DNA of 64,000 nucleotides from Streptomyces sp. 3214.6 (GTDB lineage: Bacteria; Actinomycetota; Actinomycetes; Streptomycetales; Streptomycetaceae): the NCBI RefSeq assembly GCF_900129855.1, contig NZ_LT670819.1:6572001-6636000 (forward strand). Reading direction: 5' to 3'. The position numbers and the translations under genes are program-made. Under the pieces are notes generated by a model. That model was not told where the DNA came from, did not search any database, and worked only from the letters and a program-made list of their open reading frames with translations. Position 1 is the first letter of the stretch. The number at the start of each line of letters is the position of its first letter. Positions 25,934-33,664 of this stretch are shown here, in pieces.

Positions 25934-28900
25934 GTGACACAGTCCGCGACGCCTGCCGCATACTTCCGATTCCCGCACCTGCACGGCGAGTTGGTGGCCT
26001 TCGCCGCCGAGGACGACGTCTGGCTGGCCCCCCTCGACGGGGGTCGCGCCTGGCGGGTCAGCGCCGACAACATGCCGGTCTCCATGCCCCGTATCTCGCC
26101 CGACGGCACCACCGTCGCCTGGACCTCCACCCGCGACGGCGCCCCCGAGGTGCACATCGCGCCGGTCGACGGGGGACCGTCCACCCGCCTGACGTACTGG
26201 GGGAGTTGGCAGACCCGGGTGCGCGGCTGGACCCCCGACGGCCAGGTCCTCGCCGTCAGCACCCACGACCAGGCGACCCTGCGCCGCAGCTGGGCCCGTG
26301 CCGTCCCCGTCGACGGCGGACCCGCGACCACCCTGCCGTACGGGCCCGTCGGCGCGGTCGCCCACGGTCCGCACACCGTGCTGCTGTCCGCGCCGATGGG
26401 CCGCGAGGCCGCCCACTGGAAGCGCTACCGGGGCGGCACGGCCGGCAAGCTGTGGATCGACCGGGAGGGCCAGGGCGAGTTCGTCCGGCTGCACGAGGAG
26501 CTGGACGGCAACATCGAGTACCCGGTGTGGGCGGGGATGGGGGTCCCCCCGCTCGAGCGAAGCCGAGAGTGGGGGAGGCTCGCGTTCCTGTCCGACCACG
26601 AGGGCACGGGAGCCCTGTACTCCTCCCTCGCCGACGGCTCCGATCTGCGCCGGCACACCCCCCTCGAAGGCTTCTACGCCCGGCAGGCCGCCGGCGACGG
26701 CACGCGGATCGTGTACATGTCCGCCGGTGAGCTGTGGCTGCTGGACGACCTGGACGGCGCCGAACCGCGCCGGCTCGACATCCGCCTCGGCGGCCAGCGC
26801 ACCGACCGCCGCCCCTACCAGGTGACCGCCGCCCGCTGGCTGGGCGGGGCCGCGCCCGACCACACCGCGCGCGGCAGCGCCGTGGAGATCCGCGGGGCCG
26901 TCCACTGGATCACCCACCGTTCCGGACCCGCCCGCGCGCTCGCCGCCGAACCCGGCGTACGGGCCCGCCTGCCCCGCACCTTCCGCACGGAGGGCGAGGA
27001 GTGGGTGGTGTGGGTGACGGACGCCGAGGGCGAGGACGCGCTGGAGTTCGCCCCGGCCACCGGCACGGCCCCCGGCGCCACCCCGCGCCGGCTCGCCGCC
27101 GGACAGCTCGGCCGGGTCCTCGAACTCGCCATGGCGCCCGACGGCAGCCGGGCCGCCGTCGCCGTCCACGACGGGCGGCTGCTGCTCGTCGAGCGGGAGA
27201 CCGGCGAGGTCCGCGAAGTCGACAGCAGCCCCGACGGCGAGGTGGGCGACCTGTCCTTCTCGCCGGACTCGGCCTGGCTGGCCTGGTCGCACCCGGGCCC
27301 GCGCCCGCTCTCCCAGATCAAGCTCGCCAATGTCACGGACCTGTCGGTCACCGAGGCGACCCCGCTGCGCTTCAGGGACTACGCGCCCGTCTTCACCCTC
27401 GACGGCAAGCACCTCGCGTTCCTCTCCACGCGCGCCTTCGACCCGGTCTACGACCAGCACGCCTTCGACCTGTCCTTCGTGGCCGGCGCCCGCCCGCACC
27501 TCATCACCCTCGCGGCGACGACCCCGTCCCCGTTCGGGCCGCAGCGCCACGGCCGCCCCTTCGAGGCCCCCGACAAGGACGAGACGCCCGACAGCGAGGG
27601 CGCCCCGACCACCCGTATCGACCTCGAAGGCCTCGCCGACCGGATCGTGCCCTTCCCGGTCGAGGCCGGTCTCTACGCCGGCCTGGCCGCGGCGAAGGAC
27701 GGCGTGCTGTGGCTGCGCTACCCCGTGCGCGGTGTCCTCGGCGCCTCGCGTGCCACCCCCGACGACCCCGATCCCGACACCGAGCTGGAGCGCTACGACC
27801 TCGCCCAGCAGCGCATCGAGCACCTCGCCGCCGACGCCGACGGCTTCGAGGTCAGCGGCGACGGCAAGCGGCTGCTGCTGTGGACCGACGGCAAGCTCAA
27901 GGTCGTCCCCAGCGACCGGCGCGCCTCCGGCGACGAGGACAGCGACAGCAACATCACCGTCGACCTCGGCCGGATCCGCCGCACCGTCGACCCGACCGCC
28001 GAGTGGCGGCAGATGTACGACGAGACCGGCCGGATCATGCGGGACAACTTCTGGCGGGCGGACCTCGGCGGCGTCGACTGGGACGGCGTCCTCGACCGCT
28101 ACCGGCCGGTGCTGGAGCGCGTCGCGACCCACGACGACCTCGTCGACCTGCTGTGGGAGGTGCACGGCGAACTCGGCACCTCGCACGCCTACGTCATGCC
28201 GCGCGGCGGCCGCGGGGGCGGCGGCGCCCGGCAGGGCCTGCTCGGGGCGGACATCTCCCGTCACGAGGACGGAAGTTGGCGCATCGACCGCGTCCTGCCC
28301 TCGGAGACCTCCGACCCCGACGCCCGCTCGCCGCTCGCCGCGCCGGGCGTCGCGGTGCGGGCGGGGGACGCGATCGTCGCCGTCGGCGGGCATCCCGTGG
28401 ACCCGGTGACCGGGCCCGCACCGCTGCTCGTCGGCACGGCGGGCAAGGTCGTCGAGCTGACGATCTCGCCGTCCGGCGGGGGAGAGCCGCGACACGCGGT
28501 CGTCGTCCCCGTCGCCGACGAGGAGGCGCTGCGCTACCACGCGTGGGTCGCGGACCGGCGGGCGTATGTGCACGAGGCCTCCGGCGGACGGCTCGGGTAT
28601 CTCCACGTGCCTGACATGCAGGCGCCCGGCTGGGCCCAGATCCACCGTGATCTGCGGGTCGAGGTCGCGCGGGAGGGGCTGATCGTGGACGTCCGGGAGA
28701 ACCGGGGCGGGCACACCTCCCAGCTGGTCGTCGAGAAGCTCGCCCGGCGCATCGTCGGCTGGGACGTGCCGCGCGGCATGCGGGCGTCCAGCTACCCGGA
28801 GGACGCGCCCCGCGGGCCCGTCGTCGCCGTCGCCAACGAGTTCTCCGGCTCCGACGGGGACATCGTCAACGCGGCGATCAAGGCGCTCGGGATCGGGCCG

Positions 28901-29176
28901 GTGGTGGGCACCCGCACCTGGGGCGGGACGATCGGCATCGACAGCCGGTACCACCTCGTCGACGGGACGCTCGTCACCCAGCCCAAGTACGCGACCTGGT
29001 TGGAGGGTTACGAGTGGGGCGTGGAGAACCACGGCGTCGACCCCGACGTCGAGGTCGTCTGCCGCCCCCAGGACTACGGCGCGGGCCGTGATGTCCAACT
29101 GGACGAAGCGGTGCGGTTGGCGTTGACGGCCCTGGAGACGACCCCCGCCAAGACGCCGCCGCCCCCGCTGCCCTGA
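25934..29176 (+). CDS. Tricorn protease homologue (S41 family)
   Basis: A 1,080-aa cytoplasmic peptidase of usual tricorn length; family members assemble large complexes that cut peptides released by the proteasome. An N-terminal six-bladed propeller (about 1-310) and a seven-bladed propeller (about 320-670) contain repeated SPDG(T/S) motifs. The helical C1 domain follows, then a PDZ domain at about 770-850 (LLGADISRHEDGSWRIDRV), and the S41 core. Catalytic His751 (GTSHAYV) and Ser973 (FSGSDGD) are present. A dispersed streptomycete repeat (26535-26578) is read in frame at about residues 201-215. The GTG start at 25934 lacks a strong ribosome site. Confidence 0.92.
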   Translation: MTQSATPAAYFRFPHLHGELVAFAAEDDVWLAPLDGGRAWRVSADNMPVSMPRISPDGTTVAWTSTRDGAPEVHIAPVDGGPSTRLTYWGSWQTRVRGWTPDGQVLAVSTHDQATLRRSWARAVPVDGGPATTLPYGPVGAVAHGPHTVLLSAPMGREAAHWKRYRGGTAGKLWIDREGQGEFVRLHEELDGNIEYPVWAGMGVPPLERSREWGRLAFLSDHEGTGALYSSLADGSDLRRHTPLEGFYARQAAGDGTRIVYMSAGELWLLDDLDGAEPRRLDIRLGGQRTDRRPYQVTAARWLGGAAPDHTARGSAVEIRGAVHWITHRSGPARALAAEPGVRARLPRTFRTEGEEWVVWVTDAEGEDALEFAPATGTAPGATPRRLAAGQLGRVLELAMAPDGSRAAVAVHDGRLLLVERETGEVREVDSSPDGEVGDLSFSPDSAWLAWSHPGPRPLSQIKLANVTDLSVTEATPLRFRDYAPVFTLDGKHLAFLSTRAFDPVYDQHAFDLSFVAGARPHLITLAATTPSPFGPQRHGRPFEAPDKDETPDSEGAPTTRIDLEGLADRIVPFPVEAGLYAGLAAAKDGVLWLRYPVRGVLGASRATPDDPDPDTELERYDLAQQRIEHLAADADGFEVSGDGKRLLLWTDGKLKVVPSDRRASGDEDSDSNITVDLGRIRRTVDPTAEWRQMYDETGRIMRDNFWRADLGGVDWDGVLDRYRPVLERVATHDDLVDLLWEVHGELGTSHAYVMPRGGRGGGGARQGLLGADISRHEDGSWRIDRVLPSETSDPDARSPLAAPGVAVRAGDAIVAVGGHPVDPVTGPAPLLVGTAGKVVELTISPSGGGEPRHAVVVPVADEEALRYHAWVADRRAYVHEASGGRLGYLHVPDMQAPGWAQIHRDLRVEVAREGLIVDVRENRGGHTSQLVVEKLARRIVGWDVPRGMRASSYPEDAPRGPVVAVANEFSGSDGDIVNAAIKALGIGPVVGTRTWGGTIGIDSRYHLVDGTLVTQPKYATWLEGYEWGVENHGVDPDVEVVCRPQDYGAGRDVQLDEAVRLALTALETTPAKTPPPPLP
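26535..26578. repeat. Dispersed palindromic repeat inside the tricorn gene
   Basis: The stretch GGGTCCCCCCGCTCGAGCGA followed by AGCCGAGAGTGGGGGAG matches a palindromic element that I recognise as common between Streptomyces genes. Here it lies within a coding region and encodes GVPPLERSREWGR. Its arms CCCCC...GGGGG and CTC...GAG can form a hairpin. Confidence 0.7.
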
Positions 29177-29315
29177 CCCTCAGAGGGCGCCGCCCCTGCT
29201 CCCCTGCCCCTGAACCCCGCCCCCGACTCGCTTGCGGGAAACGTGAGCAAACCCGGGACAGCAGCCCCCGGATACGATGCCCCGGCAAGAGATCACCGGC
29301 CAAAAGGAGACCCGC

Positions 29316-29669
29316 ATGGCAGGGGAGCCGCAGGACGACTGCCTGTTCTGCAAGATCGTCGAAGGGCACATTCCGGCGACGATCGTGCGTGAGACGGAGA
29401 CGACCATCGCCTTCCGGGACATCAACCCCCAGGCGCCCACCCACGTCCTGGTCATCCCCCGCGTGCACTACGCGAACGCCGCCGAACTCGCCGCCGCCGA
29501 ACCCACGATCGCCGCGGACATGCTGCGCGAGGCGCAGACCGTCGCCGACGAGGACAAACTGGAGAGCTACCGCATCGTCTTCAACACCGGCGCCGGCGCC
29601 GGCCAGACCGTGTTCCACGCCCACGCGCACGTCCTCGGCGGCCGTGGCCTGCACTGGCCCCCCGGGTAA
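29316..29669 (+). CDS. HIT family nucleotide hydrolase/transferase
   Basis: A 117-aa histidine-triad protein. ATG 29316 follows AAGGAG at 29304-29309 with 6-nt spacing; an in-frame ATG at 29277 is rejected. It contains CLFCKIVEGHIPA (a zinc-type CxxC pair), THVLVIPRVHY and the triad HAHAHVLGG near the C-terminus. HINT-type members hydrolyse nucleoside phosphoramidates and adenylates. It is 6 bp before the next gene, so they are co-transcribed. Confidence 0.93.
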   Translation: MAGEPQDDCLFCKIVEGHIPATIVRETETTIAFRDINPQAPTHVLVIPRVHYANAAELAAAEPTIAADMLREAQTVADEDKLESYRIVFNTGAGAGQTVFHAHAHVLGGRGLHWPPG

Positions 29670-29675
29670 GTCGCC

Positions 29676-30581
29676 GTGTCCGTACGCGAACTCGTGGTCC
29701 TCGGGACCGCCAGCCAGGTCCCGACCCGGCACCGCAACCACAACGGCTACCTCCTGCGCTGGGACGGCGAGGGCATCCTCTTCGACCCGGGCGAGGGCAC
29801 CCAGCGGCAGCTGCTGCGCGCCGGCGTGGCCGCGCACGACCTCAACCGGATCTGCGTCACGCACTTCCACGGCGACCACTCCCTCGGTCTCGCCGGCGTC
29901 ATCCAGCGCATCAACCTGGACCAGGTCCCGCACCCGGTCACCGCGCACTTCCCGCGCTCCGGGCAGCGCTTCTTCGACCGGCTGCGCTACTCCACCGCCT
30001 ACCGCGAGACCGTCGGCGTCACCGAGGCCCCGGTCGACGCGGACGGCCCCCTCGCCGCCACCGCCTCCTACACCCTCGAAGCCGTCAAGCTCTCCCACCC
30101 CGTCGAGTCCTACGGCTACCGGCTCGTCGAACCCGACGGCCGCCGCATGCTGCCCGACCGCCTCGCCGCGCACGGCATCAAGGGCCCCGACGTCGGCCGG
30201 ATCCAGCGGGAGGGATCCATCGCAGGCGTCTTTCTCGACGACGTCAGCGAGCGCCGCCGCGGACAGCGGTTCGCGTTCGTCATGGACACCCGGCTGTGCG
30301 ACGGGGTGCACGCCCTCGCCGAGGGTGCCGATCTGCTCGTCATCGAGTCGACCTTCCTCGACGAGGACGAGCCGCTCGCCGTCGACCACGGGCATCTGAC
30401 CGCCGGCCAGGCCGCCCGCGCCGCCCGGGACGCCGGAGTCCGCCACCTCGTCCTCACCCACTTCAGCCAGCGCTACTCCGAGCCGGAGGAGTTCGAGCGG
30501 CAGGCGCGGGCCGCCGGATTCGAGGGCGAGCTGACCGTGGCCCACGACCTCCTGAGGGTGCCGGTCCCGAAACGGAGATGA
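29676..30581 (+). CDS. Ribonuclease Z-like MBL-fold hydrolase
   Basis: A 301-aa metallo-beta-lactamase-fold protein with the RNase Z layout. It has VVLGTASQVPTRHRNHNGYLL (in pieces) at the start, LFDPGEGTQRQL, the metal motif THFHGDH (62-68), FVMDTRLCDG with the bridging Asp, and LVLTHFSQRY at the end. RNase Z matures tRNA 3' ends, which fits a housekeeping role. The flexible exosite arm region is not obvious, so other hydrolase functions are possible. The GTG start at 29676 is close to the preceding stop, and the stop overlaps the deaminase start by ATGA. Confidence 0.85.
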   Translation: MSVRELVVLGTASQVPTRHRNHNGYLLRWDGEGILFDPGEGTQRQLLRAGVAAHDLNRICVTHFHGDHSLGLAGVIQRINLDQVPHPVTAHFPRSGQRFFDRLRYSTAYRETVGVTEAPVDADGPLAATASYTLEAVKLSHPVESYGYRLVEPDGRRMLPDRLAAHGIKGPDVGRIQREGSIAGVFLDDVSERRRGQRFAFVMDTRLCDGVHALAEGADLLVIESTFLDEDEPLAVDHGHLTAGQAARAARDAGVRHLVLTHFSQRYSEPEEFERQARAAGFEGELTVAHDLLRVPVPKRR

Positions 30582-31591
30582 ATCGGCCGTACGATGCTTT
30601 GATGCCTCTCCCCAAAGCTGAACTGCACCTGCACATCGAAGGCACCTTGGAGCCGGAGCTGGCGTTCGAGCTGGCAGCCCGCAACGGCGTCGCGCTGCCG
30701 TACGCCGACACCGAGGAGCTCCGCGAGAAGTACCGGTTCGAGGATCTGCAGTCCTTCCTGAACCTGTACTACGAGCTGATGGCGGTCCTGCGCACCGAGC
30801 GGGACTTCGAGGACCTCGCGAACGCCTACCTCGCCCGCGCCGCCGCGCAGGGCGTGCGGCACGCGGAGATCTTCTTCGACCCGCAGGCCCACCTCGCGCG
30901 CGGTATCGACATGGGCACGGTGGTGGAGGGCCTGTGGCGGGCCCTCGGGAGCAGCGAGGCCGACCACGGCGTCTCCACCCGGCTCATCCTCTGCTTCCTG
31001 CGCGACGAGTCCGCCGAGTCGGCCCTCGCGACGCTGGACGCGGCCAAGCCATACCTCGACCGGATCGTCGGCATCGGGCTGGACTCCGCCGAGGTCGGGC
31101 ATCCGCCGGTGAAGTTCCGCGAGGTGTACGAGGCCGCCGCCGCACTCGGGCTGCGGCGCGTCGCGCACGCCGGTGAGGAGGGGCCGCCGGAGTACATCAC
31201 CGAGGCCCTCGACGTCCTCGGCGTAGAGCGCGTCGACCACGGGCTGCGCTGTATGGAGGACCCGGCCCTCGTCGAGCGGCTGGTGCGGGAGCGGATCCCG
31301 CTGACGCTGTGCCCGCTGTCCAACGTACGGCTGCGCGCCGTCGACGCCCTCGCCGACCATCCGCTGCCCGCGATGCTCGACGCGGGCCTGGTCTGCACGG
31401 TCAACTCCGACGACCCCGCCTACTTCGGCGGCTACGCCGGCGACAACTTCGACGCCGTACGCACCACCCTCGGCCTGAGCGAGGAACGGCTGCGCGAGCT
31501 GGCCCGCAACTCCTTCGTCGCCTCCTTCCTGGAGGACGACGAGGAGCGGCGGGCCCGGTGTCTCGCCGAGGTCGACGCGTACGTCTTCTAG
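30578..31591 (+). CDS. Adenosine/adenine deaminase family protein
   Basis: A 337-aa TIM-barrel metal-dependent hydrolase. It contains KAELHLHIEGTLEPEL (metal-binding HLH), HAGEEGPPEYI (catalytic His-Ala-Gly-Glu), VERVDHGLRCMED and TVNSDDPAYFGGY (metal Asp with the DDP motif). These define the adenosine deaminase superfamily. The HIEGT variant in place of HLDGS suggests the adenine-deaminase-like branch, which is inference. ATG 30578 overlaps the previous stop; ATG 30602 (MPLPKAELHLH) is a plausible alternative start. Confidence 0.9.
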   Translation: MNRPYDALMPLPKAELHLHIEGTLEPELAFELAARNGVALPYADTEELREKYRFEDLQSFLNLYYELMAVLRTERDFEDLANAYLARAAAQGVRHAEIFFDPQAHLARGIDMGTVVEGLWRALGSSEADHGVSTRLILCFLRDESAESALATLDAAKPYLDRIVGIGLDSAEVGHPPVKFREVYEAAAALGLRRVAHAGEEGPPEYITEALDVLGVERVDHGLRCMEDPALVERLVRERIPLTLCPLSNVRLRAVDALADHPLPAMLDAGLVCTVNSDDPAYFGGYAGDNFDAVRTTLGLSEERLRELARNSFVASFLEDDEERRARCLAEVDAYVF

Positions 31592-31626
31592 GACGTCTTC
31601 AAGCGATCCGGCTTCTGTTCGGTCTT

Positions 31627-33654
31627 CTATTCGATGCCGAGGCGGAAGATCTTGTCCGAGCCGTCCGCCGCTCCTCCGTTGTTGTCGCAGTTGGTCGTCG
31701 ACAGCCAGAGCTGGTCGGCTCCCGGCACCTTGGTGACGGTTCGCAGCCGCCCGTAGGTGCCCACGTAGTACGCGGTCGCCGTGCCGACGTTCTCCGAGTC
31801 GCCGTTGATCGGGATCCGCCACAGCCGCTCGCCGCGCAGCGACGCCATGTAGACGACGTTGCGGACGATGGCGATCCCGCTCGGCGAGGCCTCGGAGACG
31901 TTCCAGGTCTTCTTCGGGTTGGTCATGCCGGCGACGTCACAGGCGCCCTCGCAGGTCGGCCAGCCGTAGTTGGCGCCCGGCTTGATCAGGTTCAGCTCGT
32001 CCTTGGAGCTGTTGCCGAACTCGGCCTCCCACAGCCGCCCGTTGCGGTCGAAGGCGAGGCCCTGCGGGTTGCGGTGGCCGAGGCTGTAGACGTAGTTGCC
32101 GAAGGGGTTGCCGGGGGCCGGCTTCCCGTCGGTCGTCATGCGCAGGATCTTGCCGTTGAGGGAGTTCTTGTCCTGGGCGAGATCGGGTGTCTGGGCCTCG
32201 CCGGTGGAGACGTACAGATAGCCGTCAGGGCCGAACGCCAGCCGTCCGCCGTTGTGGTAGCGGTTCTTCTTGATGCCCTGGAGCAGGACGGTGTAGCCGG
32301 TCAGTGAGCTGCCGTTGTACGTCATACGAACGACCCGGTTGCCCTCGTCCGCCGTGTGCATGAAGTACACGTAGTGGTTGGTCTCCCACTTGGGGTCGAC
32401 GGCGACGCCCATCAGTCCGCCCTCGCCGTTGGTGGTGACGGCGTTGGGCACGGTGCCGACCTGGGTCTTCGTGCCGTCCTTGGTCACCTTCCAGACCCGG
32501 AAGTCGTCCCGCTCGGTGACCAGGGCGCTCTGGCCGTCGGGCATCCAGTAGGTGCCCCAGGGGATGGTCCAGCCGGTGGAGACCGTGGCGATCGACGAGG
32601 GCACCCCGCCGTCCGTCGTGCAGGCCTTGGTGGTGAAGCCGACGGTGTTGCTCGCCTCCGACACATTGCCGGCCGCGTCCCGCGCCACCACGTTCAGTGA
32701 GTACGGGCTGTCGCAGGCGAGCCCGGTCAGTGTCGTGGACGTACCCGTGACACTTTTGTACACGGTGTCACCGCTGCGGATGTCGTACGCGGTCACCGCC
32801 CGGTCGTCCGTCGAGGCGCCCCAGCTCAGCGCGGCGCTGTTCGCGGTCACCTCGGTGGCCTTGAGCGTGCCGGGTTTGCTGGGCGCGCTGGTGTCGGTGC
32901 TCTTCGCGGTGGTGCAGTCCACGACGGGGCTGGCGGGCGAGGCGTTGCCTGCGGCGTCGCGGGCGATGACGGTGAGGTCGTAGGTGGTGTCCGGGCTCAG
33001 CCCGGTGAGCGCCTTGGAGGTGACGCTGCCCGCCGCCTCGCCGAGCTTGTTGCCGTGCTCGTAGAGGTCGTACGCCGTCACGCCCACGTTGTCGGTGGCG
33101 GCGCCCCAGGTGAGGGTGAGGGCGTTCTCGGTGATCGCGGAGCAGCCGGGTTGGCCGGGGCGGCTCGGCGCCTGGGTGTCGGCCGCGGCGCCGGTGCTGA
33201 TCCGGTCGAGGTTGGGGCCGCCGTTGTCCGTGGTGGCGGTGGCGCGGATCTTGTTGGTGCCGGCGGCCAGGGGGATGTCGAGGCTCTTGCTCGCCCAGGT
33301 GTTCCAGTCGGCGGTGGCCGGGAAGGACACGCCGGAGGCTACGACCGTGCCGCCCACGGAGATGTCCATGGGCCGGTCGACGGCCGTGCCGTTGGCGTAG
33401 CGGAGCGTCAGCGAGGAGGTGCCGGCCGCCGCCGCGCTCACCGTGAACTCCACGTACGAGCCCGTGATGTTGGTGTAGTCGACGAAGCCGGTGCCCGTGT
33501 AGCCGGTGTGGTTGGTGGCCACCGTGCCCTGGGAGATGACGGCGTTCTCGGCCTGGTAGTCCGTGGCCGCCCGCGCGGTCGCCGCGCTCAGACCGAGCAG
33601 CGGGACCGCGAGGGCCAGGGCCGTGCCCAGCAGGGGGATTCTTCCGGGTTTCAT
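31627..33654 (-). CDS. Secreted sugar dehydrogenase with CBM6-like and two FN3 domains
   Basis: A 675-aa exported protein. A Sec signal peptide (residues 1-29, ending ATARA) is followed by a CBM6/35-type carbohydrate-binding module at about 31-160 (YQAENAVISQGTVATNHTGY, FVDYTNITGSYVEFTV). Two fibronectin III repeats lie at about 165-250 and 258-345. A glucose/sorbosone dehydrogenase six-bladed propeller (about 350-675) contains NGEGGLMGVAVDP, YHNGGRLAFGPDGYLYVSTG, NPQGLAFDRNGRLWEAEFG and GANYGWP. PQQ is the usual cofactor of such propellers. It is the last gene of the minus-strand glycan island. Confidence 0.88.
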   Translation of the reverse strand: MKPGRIPLLGTALALAVPLLGLSAATARAATDYQAENAVISQGTVATNHTGYTGTGFVDYTNITGSYVEFTVSAAAAGTSSLTLRYANGTAVDRPMDISVGGTVVASGVSFPATADWNTWASKSLDIPLAAGTNKIRATATTDNGGPNLDRISTGAAADTQAPSRPGQPGCSAITENALTLTWGAATDNVGVTAYDLYEHGNKLGEAAGSVTSKALTGLSPDTTYDLTVIARDAAGNASPASPVVDCTTAKSTDTSAPSKPGTLKATEVTANSAALSWGASTDDRAVTAYDIRSGDTVYKSVTGTSTTLTGLACDSPYSLNVVARDAAGNVSEASNTVGFTTKACTTDGGVPSSIATVSTGWTIPWGTYWMPDGQSALVTERDDFRVWKVTKDGTKTQVGTVPNAVTTNGEGGLMGVAVDPKWETNHYVYFMHTADEGNRVVRMTYNGSSLTGYTVLLQGIKKNRYHNGGRLAFGPDGYLYVSTGEAQTPDLAQDKNSLNGKILRMTTDGKPAPGNPFGNYVYSLGHRNPQGLAFDRNGRLWEAEFGNSSKDELNLIKPGANYGWPTCEGACDVAGMTNPKKTWNVSEASPSGIAIVRNVVYMASLRGERLWRIPINGDSENVGTATAYYVGTYGRLRTVTKVPGADQLWLSTTNCDNNGGAADGSDKIFRLGIE

Positions 33655-33664
33655 GTTCGCCCTC

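Noticed and set aside
25424..29098. 1,224-codon open frame on the minus strand
   Set aside because: It is antisense to the tricorn gene; long antisense frames are normal in GC-rich DNA, and the translation has no recognisable domain.
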